This document shows, one piece after another, positions 1 through 12,027 of a stretch of DNA of 64,000 nucleotides. The number at the start of each line of letters is the position of its first letter. Positions within the stretch are counted from its first letter, which is position 1. The DNA lies in the NCBI GenBank assembly GCA_019633425.1, contig WSUB01000154.1, positions 1 to 64,000 of the forward strand, written 5' to 3'. The position numbers and the translations under genes are program-made. The DNA is from Tulasnella sp. 424. Lineage: Eukaryota; Basidiomycota; Agaricomycetes; Cantharellales; Tulasnellaceae. Below the pieces are notes generated by a model that was not told the origin of the DNA, did not search any database, and saw nothing but the letters and a program-made list of their open reading frames with translations.

Positions 1-815
1 ACTCTACTCTAACGCCTAGATTGGCTCTGACGCTATGTTGACACCGTGCACCAAAGGAAAGGAGAAACAGAGAGAGAAAGAAAGCGTTCTTTGATGCCCA
101 ATTTGTCCTTACCTTCCATAACGAGCCAAGGCTGTCAGATCCCACATGTCCTATCGAGCGTGCCTCCCATTTGCGGTCGAATCTGAAATCTCACTTGGAC
201 CCTGAATCATTGTCCCTCTCGCTTGCCGACCAACAAAGGCCCATTAATTCAAAAAGCCTCTACAGTACCTGGCTTCAGCACACTCTCCGCTTCGCGTTAC
301 ATCTCGACGACGAGATCTGCGTCCATGTCAACATCTCATTAGCGTTTTTTTTTTTTGATATATTTCCGTGAGGAGTAACGACGTTCGAAATGAAAGTTCG
401 ACGTTTCCTCTCGACGTGCTGACAAGCAGGGGAGCCGATTTTCGAGTTCACTGTGACCGCGATTCCCGAGCTGAGAACCCCCTTCCGAGGGGAAGAAGTG
501 CTGACTGATGGAGGTTTCGTGTGACGCAACAGAGGAAAGCTGACGACGGACGTAAGAGACCTTCCGGCACCGTCCGAGTCGATCGTCGTCTCGCGCAACA
601 CTAGTCCACCGTCACCGTTTGAGCCGAGAGCGCTTGCACTCCCAAGTGACGCCTCGGCAACACGAAACGATTCATTGATAGCTTACCGAAGTCACACCAG
701 TTTAATTATCTCGTTTCAAATAAATATTATTTTGTGCAACATTTACATGGTTAACACGAGTTTGAAGCATCCGACGATGATTGGGCAGGGCCAACTCGTC
801 GACAAAGTTGATTAG
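1..815. other. Region without a recognised gene
   Basis: Short open frames occur on both strands, but none has a recognisable domain, a paralogue elsewhere in the window or a convincing exon structure. A T-rich run lies near 345-357. I see nothing to annotate. Confidence 0.4.
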
Positions 816-882
816 TTAGATATGGCGGGGGAGTTTGGACATGTGGCGTGGTATTTGCCAGAGACGGTGGTGCAAGTTGCGG

Positions 883-1390
883 TTAAGGAGGGGGTGCGGC
901 GGAATTGCGCTGGACGAGGAACCTGAGCGTGCCTGTTGCATCCGCCCATGCCTGGCAGTAGATCCAGAGCTGTTCGTCGGTGACTTGATCTCCAAGTGCG
1001 CCTTCTCCAAGCTCTGTGCGATATATTTGGTAATTCTCATGGTCGTCGTCAGCGATGCGCAGCTGAATGGAATAATATAGCACCGTTAGCAGGAGTATGT
1101 GATAAAGTGACTTGACACAATTGGAAGACTACCTTTGAGAACATACGCTTGCGGATGGAGGCGGCATCTTGTGCTCCGGTGATGTCAACGATAACATGGT
1201 TTGTGGCATCAGCAGTGACGGTAATAATTAACTTCTCAGCTGGTTCTCCGGGGGTTGGAGAGATTATGTCCATTGCAGGCAAGCTCCTTAGGCTTAAGCT
1301 TGAGCCTACTATAGTATTCACCGAACTGGCACTGGCGGATCTGGTTGTTGGGGATGATTGGGCTCCTGCTGATCCAGCTCCGCTTGGGGG
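883..1390 (-). pseudogene. Orphan Ras-binding (RA-like) fragment of a Bck1/Ste11-type MAP3K
   Basis: Two minus-strand segments (about 1390-1133 and 1062-883) join through a GTAGTC..CAG intron at 1063-1132. Together they read as the N-terminal Ras-binding domain of fungal MAPKKKs. Visible family signatures are VDITGAQDAASIRKRMFSK in the first segment, and DDDHENYQIYRTELGEGALG followed by GTLRFLVQ in the second. The frame stops (TAA, 883-885) right after this domain, so no kinase domain follows. The sequence upstream, at about 1490-1560, resembles the sequence just upstream of kinase gene K2 near 31500, which suggests that both derive from the same duplicated kinase/MAP3K locus. It could still be transcribed as a short protein, but I read it as a truncated gene copy. 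Confidence 0.55.
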
Positions 1391-1828
1391 CTGAGAACCA
1401 GGTTGTAGGGAAAGAGGGCTAGAGAGATGCAACGTTGTTAATCGATTGCGGTGCACCGGTGAGGGTTGGGTAATCGACTCCGATGAGAATTGTGAGAACG
1501 TGAAGCTTGATGTCTGCCTCGTGGTCCTCTCGGTGCCACAGTTTGCTCGGACTAGGCTTACGCATAAGGTTAGGGGCTACCACCACCAGCACGACGTACG
1601 GAGCACTTATTGATGCAGACAAAAGTCATGTTACCTTACGTTCGGTGAAGGGGTAGGGTACTGTTGGATCTGGAGGATGCGGCTGGGAATGTACTAGAAT
1701 GAACCGCGGGAAGGTCTAGTCGAAACTCACTACCACACTCCCATCCCAGCAAGAAACCCAAATACCGCATTTTATCCCTATCTTCAAACCCCCCTAAATT
1801 TTCACTTCTGGTCTCAGACGGCCTCATA
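1391..1828. other. Spacer with a relic of a kinase-gene upstream region
   Basis: Around 1490-1560 the sequence resembles the minus-strand upstream region of kinase gene K2 (about 31480-31560), with matching stretches around a CCTCGTGG core. No complete gene is seen. The 3' part is the presumed promoter of the first F-box copy. Confidence 0.35.
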
Positions 1829-3293
1829 ATGATGGAGAATTGGCCGTTGGATACTGAGCAAGTTGCTCGAGCCGATGCACACCAATGGTCAGTCTTTCCC
1901 CACACCAAGCCTTTCAAATTTTTACACGATTTGTTTCCGACTGTTGAACTAAATTTATTCATTTTTTTCTCTAGCGGGGCAAATCCAACATTCATCGACT
2001 TTCTCCCAATCGAACTTCTCGAACGGGTGATGCATCTGGGGGCAACCAACTCCCCAAACGGAGGCCCAAGCCTTAAATGGATTTGCATATGGAGACAAGT
2101 CTCTCGAAGTGGGCATCCACTATCGAAGGCTGCCCTACGCTGTGGTCAAACATCCATATCGGGGACGGGATCGAATACCTGGAAAATCAGCTGCCAAAAT
2201 CAAAACGTTGCCGTTGGAGATCACAGTTTTCACCCCTCCCGGCCCTGAACACGATACGGAATGGATGCAACTCCTTGTCAACCACGCACATCGCTGGAGA
2301 TCGATCTCATTCGACAAGTATTTTAGGGAGATGATAGCAATATTGGATTCATCACCTCCTACGCTTGAGATTCTCAGCCTCACCTTCGCGACGATTCCGC
2401 CCGACTGCAAGCTCTTCAGTCCCGGCAGCACCCACCTTCGGAAATTGACTCTCACTGTAGTCGATCTCCCCAAAAACTTCGATCCCCCGTTCGAGCTGGA
2501 AGAACTATACCTATCTAACATCTTTGAGCCTTATGAATCTAGCACCTACGTTTGCATCTCGATGCAGCGGCTCCACCGGTTCCTTCAAGCCAGTCCGGGG
2601 TTGCGAAGCCTCGCGCTAGACGGGCCGTGCAATAAGTTTCCGGGTGACAACGAACGACCACCAGTCAACTTGCCTAAACTGCAGGACGTCCAAATCTCTT
2701 GTCCTTCCTGCTCCTCGATAATCCGTCTTTTCAGGGCGGAGCACTGTACTCAAGTCAAGTTCGACCTGAGATCAAGTATTGAAAGGCCACCGTTGATGGC
2801 TTGGGCGACCCTCGTACACGCACTGAAAAGGGCCGAGGAACTCAAAATCATCGTCAGAGATACATCTCTGTGCATACAGTCTAAACCCAACACCGTTGGA
2901 CTAACGTTCCAATTCGTCGGAGCGGAATACGGCGATTCAAAGCGCTTGGCATGTTCCATACTGGAAGATATTCTCAATGAAACCGAGCGAGACTCACCTC
3001 TCTCTGCCCGCATCGAACTCACTCTTCTCACCATTTACCAACGGAACGGCGACTTTGATGTTGCTATCGAGATACTCAAGCTCCTTCAACCAACGATCTC
3101 TGAGCCTTCTTCAGGGCTCACTCGTTGGAGACTCCCGTACCTCGACACGCTTCGTATCCCTGACGACGGTCGGCCGGACAAGCCCTTCCAAGTGTTTGTG
3201 CAAGCGCGGTCAAACCGTGGAGACAGCAGCCAGACGCCTCGTGCAGTAGCAATAATCCGCGCACATCGGGATGAAGTAACTTCCGAGTACTAA
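1829..3293 (+). pseudogene. F-box/LRR-like protein, copy 1, broken by two frameshifts
   Basis: The first of four tandem F-box genes. Exon 1 (1829-1887) and exon 2 (1975-3293) flank a GTCAGT..CTAG intron at the same phase-2 position as in the other copies. The F-box core (IDFLPIELLERVM) is followed by a KWAS..CPTLW segment and a long region aligned with the LRR-like part of copies 2 and 3. The F-box frame shifts at about 2106-2110 (near a VSR-KW junction) and again at about 2202-2206 (after LPKSK). Each shift fits loss of one base in a run of A. Adding two bases would restore a length of about 459 aa, against 460 aa in copies 2 and 3. Either this is a recent pseudogene or the two homopolymer gaps are sequencing errors. 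Confidence 0.7.
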
Positions 3294-4343
3294 TTGGACG
3301 AGGCTATTGATCCTGTGCAGCCGTTGCAGCTCATCAATCTCGTTTCCGACAACACCACCACCACCCAGGTCACACCCGCCGCCCTTCTCTTATACCACCA
3401 ACACCTTCATCAACATGCTCGCCAACCCCAACGTCCTCAATCCATCTCCCGTCAATCTTCCGCCCACCCCTTGCGAGCCCTTCATTCCAGTAGCGGGCTA
3501 GCCACTCCTTCTTTGGGAGCGGGGGAGGCACTCCCGAACCCCGTGCGGCTAGCGGGAACCTCACCCCGATGCGAACCTCTGGTCCGTATTCGATCCGTTT
3601 CACTTCTTGTTTTTCTCATCATACTGAATTTTCGTCGATGAAATAGGTGCACGACGAGTTCAATCCGCTCTCATCCGGAAACTTAAAGTCCTGCGGAAGG
3701 TGCGGGAGAAACCCTACCCGCGAACGCATCAGTCGGCTCTCTCGCCTCGCAACACCCCCGCCAGACTCTCCACCATCTTCATCAGCATCCCCACCAGCAA
3801 TATTATTCTCGCACTCGTTCTTCCGCTTCTCCTACCCACGCGTGATCTACCCAAAATCCACCCCGTCCCCCAACAGGCCACAGGACAACAGCCATCCCGA
3901 AAAGGTTCCAAAAGCATCTTCCCGTGCCCGACCCACAGTCGTTCCCGGTTCTGATCCACTACCCTTACCATGGCAAGATGGACACGATCGAACAAACCCT
4001 CCGGTGAGGAAAAGTCTCTTGGGAAGGGCGCGTGCGGAACGTCGAGTGTCTTAGACTCAGAGACCACGTGAAGGGATATCTGGTGAAGTGGTGGAATAAT
4101 TGGAAGGACTCGGAAGTGCGGAAGGCAAGAGGGGATGCCGTGGCTGCTGAGGATGGCGAAGACGACGACGACGACGACGCTGGTGATGATGATGGGGGGA
4201 GAGCGTACCCTTATCCGAGCGCGAAGGATTGTATCTGGATGTCGACGGAGATGATTCGAGTGGGGTGGAGATGGCGAGCGAGCGCGAACGGTGCTAGGGG
4301 CGAACTTGTGGATGAGATGGCCGGTTTGTCAGACCGGTTCTAA
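3294..4343 (+). pseudogene. Decayed hypothetical gene downstream of F-box copy 1 (BTB-like?)
   Basis: The plus strand carries a patchy coding signal that has a duplicate downstream of F-box copy 2 (about 6840-7356). The clearest piece reads SFPVLIHYPYHGKMD, then KVSWEGRVRNVE, then KGYLVKWWNNWKDSE, and ends in an acidic tail from a GAC repeat at about 4155-4180. An in-frame TGA near 3994-4003 interrupts it where the second copy has GAA. The layout (FPxLIxYxY, SWEGxxRNVE, WW) recalls small Agaricomycete BTB/POZ-like proteins, but I cannot confirm the family. The upstream half has no stable frame. Treat as a decayed or very fast-evolving gene. Confidence 0.3.
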
Positions 4344-5173
4344 GGGCCGATCTTTGTTTTCTATTTAGTAGTAGTCGAGCGTAGCATAGCATCATAATCA
4401 TTGCTCTGCTGTTTTTATTTTTATTCGATCTCTCTATTCTCTGTTTGTATTAAACGCGATCGCTTGAGCGACCGTACCGTGAGATGTGAGTGCTGGAACG
4501 CGATATGTATGCCTGAGAGAATGGAAAATGAGAAGAGTGTGCCGAGCGATGCGTTGCTCACCGAGGGGAAAATGGACCTGTGGCGTAAGCCAACCGCAGG
4601 AATGTCAAGAACCGACCCCTGCCGTGCCGACGTCTCCCTGCCCCGAGATCGCCGAGCCCGTTCCGCTCGCAACTGGCTGTTTATTTAGGTATCGGTTCGG
4701 ACTTCGGTTCGGTTGATGTCTTCCTTTTAGTTTAGCCTTGTAGTTCCGCCCGATGTACGGTTCCGTCCCGTTTCCGCTTGTTTTCTTATTTTCTTTCTAT
4801 TGTACGGTTTTCCTATTTAGGTACTGTTGTATTCTCTTCATTCCCCTCATCGAATCAACACAGTGCTTGCCTCCTCCGGCTCTCATCGTTCCTTCGAAAC
4901 TCTGAACCCTCGAATCCTTCGCGTCTCGTGTTCTCCCTCGTCCTCGCCGTTCGACCCTGTCTTGCCGAGACTCGGCTCTTACAAGCAAACAACAAAAGAC
5001 GCGCGGCCTGCTCGATCATTCGCCCTCCCCGGACCGGCATCCCACTATATTCCACGGTGAGCAAGCATGTGTCATCACTCACGCCAATTTGAGCTCAGTG
5101 TCATCGATTCTGGAATCGTCCCCGAAAATTAGGTTCAGCTCCCCTTGCCTGAGATTGAGGATCTACCGAGCAA
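4344..5173. other. Intergenic part of the F-box tandem unit
   Basis: No gene is supported. The stretch 4480-4600 is repeated at 7640-7765, and 5000-5173 is repeated at 7785-7956 with only scattered differences, showing that the F-box unit was duplicated together with its promoter region. Confidence 0.6.
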
Positions 5174-6714
5174 ATGGACCAACCGTCCATTGATGACAAA
5201 GCAAAAGGGACTGCCGTAGATCAAAGGTGGGCTACCTCAAAATCACAATTTCCTCAGCCCAACCGTTTCTAATTGTTCGACAACTTTTCTTTGTTTTGCT
5301 TTCATCGCCTGCATTTATCGAATTCCAATCCCGGAACCTGCGTTTTCCTTCGTTTGGGCGGGGTTTGCCTGCGTCATTAAATAGCCATGCGCCCTCATCC
5401 ATCGACATTCTCCCGACCGAGCTTCTCGAACGGGTGATATGTATTGGGGAAACCGGGTACTCAGGCCCCGAAATCAAATGGATCTCCAAGTGGCGGCGAG
5501 TTTCCCGTAGATGGGCAACCGTTATTGACTGCTGCCCCGCCCTTTGGTCGTACATCTCAGTTTCAAATGATGCTAGACACGTACCAACCCAGCTGGCAAA
5601 GTCCAAAGGAGCGCCTCTAATCATCGAACTTTCATCCGGCAGTGGCGATGAAGAATGGATTCGACTCCTTGTTGACAACGTCCATCGTTGGAAATCAATC
5701 ATGTTCTACTGTTACTCGGTCATGGAGAAAATCTCTGCGATGTTGGACTCCCCTCCTCCCATGCTGGAGGCTCTTGAAATCTACGAAATCGACATTCCAC
5801 CCGACTCCAAGTTCTTCAATCCTCCCAGCCCTAACCTCCGAGTGTTGGAGCTCAGCAAACTCACCATCCCCTCCAGTATCCAACCAATCTCTGGCCTAGA
5901 GAAGTTAAATCTGTCTCGCATCTACGAGGCTCCAGGGGACGGCACATTAGCTCCTATATCAGTACGCAAGTTGCATCAGTTCCTTCAAGCAAGTCCGGGG
6001 CTACAAGTCCTCGAGTTATCCGGGGATTGCTCCGTATCTGCAGCTGACAAGAGCTTGCAGCAGGTCAATCTTCCCAATCTACAAGAGCTCACAGTTTACG
6101 GTCCCCCAGTCCTACATCTCTTCCGGGCAGAGCACTGTGTCGACCTAACTGTCAGCCTCTACTCGGTCAAGGAAAAGCTGCCCCCAGCGACTTGGACACC
6201 CGTGGTACCGATCTTGAGAAGGGCCAAGGAGCTCGAAGTGCGTGTTTCAACGTACTCTCTGAGCATCGCATCTCTGGTTGAGCCGCCTACCATCCGACTA
6301 AGGCTCGACCTGGAGCACGGAAACACCGATCTTTCTTATTCCATACTGGAAGGGATGTTACAAGAACTCGAGAACGAGTCTTGTATCTCTGCTCGGATCC
6401 AACTTTCACTTTCCGTCGACAAGAACATCGGCGTCAAGGTACTCAAGCTCCTCCAAAGTCCGATGCCCGGCCCTTCTTCCCGTTGGAGGCTTCCGCACCT
6501 CGACACGGTTCGTACCTACCGTAAAGACCTTCCATACCGGAGCTTGCAAGCATTTGTTCAAGCGCGAGCTAATGCTGAGGGTGATCAAACACCAAAGGCA
6601 GTTACGAGCATCATTGAATTCGGCGGTTCACGAGACAAGGAAATTCTGGATGAGGTTATGTCCTATGTACCAACTAGGAGTGATGGAAAAAGGGCAGTTG
6701 TCCAGGCAGGGTGA
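5174..6714 (+). CDS. F-box/LRR-like protein, copy 2
   Basis: Predicted 460-aa protein from exon 1 (5174-5226, ATG) and exon 2 (5385-6714), joined by a GTGGGC..TAG intron with phase 2. The start is chosen because the same short first exon and phase-2 junction occur in all four copies. An F-box (IDILPTELLERVI) lies at residues 22-34, followed by WISKWRRVSRRWATVI and CPALW, the usual second half of an Agaricomycete F-box. The rest resembles degenerate leucine-rich repeats (LHQFLQASPGLQVLELSG). Such proteins usually act as substrate adaptors of SCF ubiquitin ligases, binding Skp1 through the F-box. No target can be inferred. Its closest relative is copy 3 immediately downstream. Confidence 0.8.
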
Positions 6715-6738
6715 AATTGGGCCCGGGGCTGATTCATT

Positions 6739-7356
6739 GTGAGTCGTTTGTTTCAGCACTTTACAGTGTCTGACGGAGTTCGTTTACTGACTTTTTGCGC
6801 TGTATTAGTCCGAAAAACAGCTGCGCATCGAGTACCTGACAGCTCAATCCGCTCTCATCTGCCAAGTCCCAGCAGATACATCCCACCCTTGAATGCATTC
6901 TCCAACTCTCTCGCAACACCCTTGCCGGATTCTCCGCCATCTTCATCCTCATCCTCGCCAACAACCCATTCCCGCACTTGTTCTGCTGCTTCTCATCGCA
7001 CCGCTACCGACACGTGATCTACCCAAAATCCACACGTCCCACCCGGCCACAGGACAACAGCCATCCCAGAAAGGTCCCAAAATCGTCCTCCCCGTGCCCT
7101 ACCACAGTCGTTCCCATTTCTGATCCGCTACATGTACCATGAAAAGTTGGACGCGATCGAACGAACCCTCCGGGAAGAAAAGGTCTCTTGGGAAGGGTGC
7201 GCGCGGGACGTTGAGCATCCAGGACTGAGAGAGGACGTGAAGCGATATCTGGGGGAATGGTGGAATAATTGGAGGGCTTCGGAAGCGAGGAGGGCAAGAG
7301 GGTGTGCCGCGGCCGCGGAGGTTGGCGAAGACGACGACGACGAGGGGAGAGCGTAA
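6739..7356 (+). pseudogene. Hypothetical gene downstream of F-box copy 2 (BTB-like?), partial
   Basis: Duplicate of the 3294-4343 region. The 3' part is open at 7132-7356 (74 aa): MYHEKLDAIERTLREEKVSW, then EGCARDVEHP, then KRYLGEWWNNWRASEARRARG, ending in acidic residues. It lacks the TGA found in the first copy. The upstream half (6840-7130) aligns with the first copy at DNA level, but frames change. It is probably the 3' exon of a small protein whose 5' part has decayed. The function is unknown and the BTB-like suggestion is weak. Confidence 0.3.
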
Positions 7357-7956
7357 CCTTATCAGAGCGCGAAGGGTTTGAAGATGGACGTGGACGGAGA
7401 TGATTCAAGTGGGGTGGGTAATTGCACAGCCCGAATGTTCCTGGTGGCGAACTTGTCGATGGCAGGTTTGTTACATAGATCGGTTCTGAGAAAGGGCCGA
7501 TCTTTGTTTTCTATTTAGTAGTAGTCATAGCATTATAGTCCTTGCTCTCTTACTTTTGTTTTTATTCAATCTCTCTATTCGCTTTGTACACGTAAACGCG
7601 ATCGCTCGAGTGACCGTACCGCGAGATGTACATTTACGTGAGTGCTGGAACGCGATATGTATGCCTGAGAGAATGGAAAATAAAAAGAGTGTGCCGAGCG
7701 ATGCGGAAAGAACGCCTACCACGCAAGTTACTCACCGAGGGGAAAATGGACGTGTGGCGTAAGCCAACCGCAGGAAACACCAAAAGACGCGCGGCCTGGC
7801 ACGATCCTTCGCCCTCCCCGAACCGGCATTGTATTCCACGGTGAGCCAGCATGTGTTATCACTCACGCCAATTTGAGCTCAGTGTCACGAATTCTGGAAT
7901 TGTTCTCGAAAATTAGGTTCAGCTCCCCTTGCCTGAGATTGAAGATCTACGAGCAA
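7357..7956. other. Intergenic part of the F-box tandem unit
   Basis: No gene is supported. The sequence from about 7640 to 7956 repeats 4480-5173 with some deletions. It includes the presumed promoter of F-box copy 3. Confidence 0.5.
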
Positions 7957-9481
7957 ATGGGCCAACCGTCCATTGACGACAAAGCCAAAGGGACTGTTGT
8001 AGATCAAAGGTGGGCTACCTCAAAGTCACAATGTCCTTAGCCCAACCGGTTCTAATTGCTCGACAACTTTCCTTTTGCTTTCATCGCCTGTATTTATCGA
8101 ATTCCATCCCGGAACCTGCATTTTTCCTTCATTGCCTACGTCATTAAATAGCCATGCACCCCCGTCTGTCGACATTCTCCCGACCGAGCTTCTCGAGCGG
8201 GTGATATCTATCGGAGCCACCGGGTACGCAGGCCCCGAAATCAAATGGATCTTCAAGTGGCAGCGAGTTTCCCGGAAATGGGCATCCGTGATTGACCGCT
8301 GCCCTGCGCTTTGGTCGTACATCGAGGTTTCAGCTGGTGCTGGATCGCACGTATCAACACAGTTGATAAAGTCCAAAGGAGTGCCTCTAATCATTCATCT
8401 TTCATCCGGCGATGACGATTACGGATGGATTCGACTTCTTGTTGACAACGTTCGTCGTTGGAAATCGATCAGGTTCTACTCTTCCTTGGCCATGGAGAAA
8501 GCCTCTGCGATGTTGGACTCCCCTCCTCCCATGTTAGAGGCACTTAAAATCTACGAAACCTACATTCTACCCGACTCCAAGTTCTTCCATCCTTCCAGCC
8601 CTAACCTCCGAGTGTTGGAGCTCAGCGAAGTCACCATCCCCTCCAACATCCCACCAGTCATTGGCCTGGAGGAGTTACATCTATCTCGCATCCACGAGGC
8701 TCTCGGAGACGGCATATGTACTCCTATATCAGTACGCAAGTTGCATCAGTTCCTTCAAGCAAGTCCGGGGCTACAAGTCCTCGAGTTAGCCGGGGATTGC
8801 TCCGTATCTGCAGCTGACGCGAGCTTGCAACCGGTCGATCTTCCCAACCTCGAAGAGCTCGAAGTTCACGGCCTCCCTGTCCTACATCTCTTTCGAGCAG
8901 AGCACTGTGCCGACCTCGCCGTCAGTCTCTACTCGGTCAAGGAAATGTTGCCCTCAGGGGCTTGGACAACCGTGGTATCGACATTGAGAAGGGCCAAGGA
9001 ACTCAGACTGGATGTTTTGGTGACTTCTCTGGAGATTTCATCTCTGGTTGGGCCTCCTACCATCCGACTAAGGCTTCATATCGAGCTGGAGCAAGCAAAC
9101 ACGAATCTTGCTTATTCCATACTGGAAGAGATTCTACAAGAACTCGAGAACGAGTCTTCTATCTCTGCTCGGATCCAACTTTCACTTTACGCCAACGAGA
9201 ACAACGTTGTCAAGGTACTCAAGCTCCTCCAAAGTCCGATGCCCGGCCCTTCTTTTCGTTGGAGGCTTCCGCACCTCGACACGGTTAGTATCTGGCATGG
9301 AGGAGTTCCGTACCAGAGCCTGCAAATATTTGCTCAAGCACGAGCCAATGCCCAAGGTGACCAAGCACCAAGGGCAGTTACAAGAATCCTTGAAAAACGC
9401 GGTTCAGAATGGAAGGAAATTCTGGGTGAGGTTATGTCCTATGTACCAGATGGGAGAGACGCGGAAAGGGCAGTTGTCTAG
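7957..9481 (+). CDS. F-box/LRR-like protein, copy 3
   Basis: Predicted 460-aa protein from exon 1 (7957-8009) and exon 2 (8152-9481), with a GTGGGC..TAG phase-2 intron at 8010-8151. The F-box reads VDILPTELLERVI, followed by WIFKWQRVSRKWASVID and CPALW. Long stretches are identical to copy 2 (for example VRKLHQFLQASPGLQVLEL), and both coding sequences are 1383 nt, so this is a recent tandem duplicate. The C-terminus ends just after the GEVMSYVP motif, as in copy 2. The likely role is an SCF adaptor; no substrate is inferred. Confidence 0.8.
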
Positions 9482-10133
9482 GCAGGGTGAAACTGGGCTT
9501 GGGGATGATTTATGGTGAGTAGCTTGTTTCGGCAGTTTTCAGAGTCTGATCTCACTCGCTTGTGGAGATAGAGACGTTTTGATGTGCATGTCTCTCTTGA
9601 AAGATTCTCCCTGTTTGTCGTTATAATTTCATTGTCACATTTTTTTTTCCGCAGACCGAAGGGCAGCTGCAACAGTCGGGACCTGGGGCCAAACAGAATC
9701 GTTCAAGAAACTTTGCAAGTTTGAGAGGCACAATGGGTGCGAGTAACACCTTTGCGATGCTATCGCATGATATGGGGCTTAAGCACAACTTTGGAGCTTG
9801 GGACAAAGGGGGGTGGCGGGTGTAGGCACGTACATTTGTCCTACCGCAAAAGCTTAAGAACTCGCTTTTCGGTCAGGACACGACAACATTCTTACTCTGC
9901 TCCACACCCACATCTACTGCGCCAACCACTCTGTCAAAGCTGCACCGCTATTCATTCTAAAACCCAGAACGTCCAGCAGATTCCACAAAGTACCCGATAG
10001 TCGATTGCTTGTCTCACTCGAAGTAACCTTTCCAAACCGGACTATCGTATACCTCAACGTTATTTAATAATCAACGAAAGATAAAAATATCCCTCAAACA
10101 TCGCCTAATCGCACAACTCGCCGGTCCTGTCTG
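9482..10133. other. Spacer between F-box copies 3 and 4
   Basis: No coding gene is supported. A possible 3'-UTR intron (GTGAGT near 9513, CGCAG near 9655) follows copy 3, and a related arrangement follows copy 2. The 3' end is the presumed promoter of copy 4. Confidence 0.35.
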
Positions 10134-11709
10134 ATGGACGCTGTAGCACCGAAGACCTACGTACCCGCCTTACGCCACCCAGATACTAGGTAAGTTGCCC
10201 ACCCGCTTGACTCGTTTAGAAAATCGTGTCTCATAAGACGGTCGACATCTTTCTCACTTATTAAGACTTAGGAAGCACGCTTCAATCAATGACCTCCCCG
10301 TGGAACTTTTCCAGCTCATCGTCTACTTTGATGCGTCAGATGACTGGAGCTCGTGGGTGGGCCTTTGCGTAGAGCGCTTATGCGTCTTACAAAAGGTATC
10401 AAAACGCTGGGCTCTCCTCATCGAATCATGTCCATATCTGTGGGCGACCGTCCGGTTCGATCGGGATCTTCAAAACATGAGGAGATGGTTCAAGAAGTCG
10501 AAAAACGCCCCTCTATCAATCCACGCGGATATTTGCGATACAAAGGACCATCCTTTGTACGGCGAATGCGTGAGTCTGGTTACGGAGAAGGTGCATCGCT
10601 GGAGGACGGCCTCTTTCGACGAATGCTTTCCCGATTTCATGAAGAGGATCAATAACGCGCACCATACGCTCCAATTGGAGAACCTTTCGATTCACAGATC
10701 GGAAATTCTCGCTGATTGCAAACTATTCAACCCGCCGAGCTTTAGACTCCGCGATTTGAGGCTCTCGGAGGTGACCATTCCCGCAGATTTCGCAGGTCTT
10801 GTTGGCTTGGAAGTGTTGCATTTACGCGGTGTAACCGAGGTCCAGGACATTGGCGGAAGCATCCCCATAACAACCGCAAGGGTACGGCAAGCGCTTAAGG
10901 ATTGCCCCAACCTGGCTGGTTTGTGCCTTCGGGGTCCATTCACCGTCTCGAAAGAGGCAGTAAAAGAGGGTGTCTCCGTCGGACCCGTGGTCCTCAAGAA
11001 ATTACAAACGATCCGCATGCAGGCCGAACCTGGGCAAAGCGGACCTCTGCTTTCGCTGATCGACGCGGAAAATCACTCGTCGTTGAAACTCAATCTGAAA
11101 GGACGGAGAGAAAAGCCACAAGATTGGGCTTGGCCTGCGTATGTCCGGGGATTGCGACAGGCGGAGTCTTTGAGGATCTGCATCCGCGGCACCTACGGCA
11201 ACACTATCAAGATCGAATCAACAGGCGGCCCTGGTACCCTGGACATCTTGTATCGGGATGAAACCCCTATCCCGAACGCCGTGCAGGAGTCTGCTTACTC
11301 CGCCATTGAAGCAATCCTCACCGCAGCGGAGAAGGACTCCCCGCTAACCGCCACCATCCAACTCCTCTTCGACGAACCTTCCGTTCCCCGTAAGGACTGC
11401 GACGGGCGCGGCTACCCGGCGTGGCTTCGGCTGCTCAAGTTCCTCCAAGAACCAATCGTTGATCCCTCCTCGGGGGAAAAGCGGTGGAGACTACCGCGTC
11501 TCCGATCAGTCGCAGTCATGACCAGGCCGGACACAAAATGGCTGTACGGGTACTTGAAGCGATTCGTTCATACCCGTGAGATTGCATATAATTGTCAGGC
11601 CGCCGATAACGTAACGGAGATACTACAACTATATTGGGTTAAGCCACCTTCAAATATCTTCTCAGAAGTGATGGGCTATGAGGAGGAAATGCCAGCGATC
11701 GCAATGTAG
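10134..11709 (+). CDS. F-box/LRR-like protein, copy 4 (diverged)
   Basis: Predicted 497-aa protein from exon 1 (10134-10189) and exon 2 (10272-11709). The GTAAGT..TTAG intron is phase 2 and falls just before the F-box, as in the other three copies. The F-box-like start reads INDLPVELFQLIVYF, followed by LQKVSKRWALLIESCPYLWA. The LRR-like body keeps landmarks of copies 1-3, such as LADCKLFNPPSFRLRDLRLS and VTIPADFAGLVGLEVLHLRG, but is otherwise much diverged. It is therefore an older member of the array. The likely role is an SCF-type adaptor; the target is unknown. Confidence 0.75.
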
Positions 11710-12027
11710 GGTGATTCTCCTTGCTTTATGCGTCGGTCCAGCATTCGAATCGGTCTTGTGTCAGCCGGCGACTTAAATTAACTAACTTACGTAATCCTAA
11801 TTCCATCGTATCCCGTTTCGGCGACTCCCGAGTGGAGCGGCGCTGTGTCGTTGCCTTTGTTACCTTCGACACCACTTCTTCTCTCAAAGTAAGCGGACAT
11901 CAACAATCATAAATTAAGGAAGAAAAGAATCTACAAAGTCGTAATAGTAGCAACAAGAAAGGCCCCTAATATACAGGACGTGGTATAATGACACAGTGTT
12001 TAATCCCCCCTAGTACCAAGAAAAGAA
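11710..12027. other. Convergent 3' intergenic region
   Basis: This lies between the 3' ends of F-box copy 4 (plus) and the disordered-protein gene (minus). No gene is seen; it presumably holds both polyadenylation regions. Confidence 0.4.

Larger units (their letters stand above)
1829..9481 (+). repeat. Tandem array of F-box gene units
   Basis: Three units follow one another: F-box copy 1 plus downstream gene (1829-4680), copy 2 plus downstream gene (5000-7780), and copy 3 (7785-9481). Copies 2 and 3 share promoter, exon 1 (53 nt), the phase-2 intron position and exon 2 length (1330 nt in both). Copy 1 is more diverged. A fourth, older relative follows at 10134-11709. Confidence 0.75.

Noticed and set aside
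4150..4185. GAC/GAT repeat as a microsatellite of interest
   Set aside because: It encodes an acidic tail in both decayed copies and is unremarkable.
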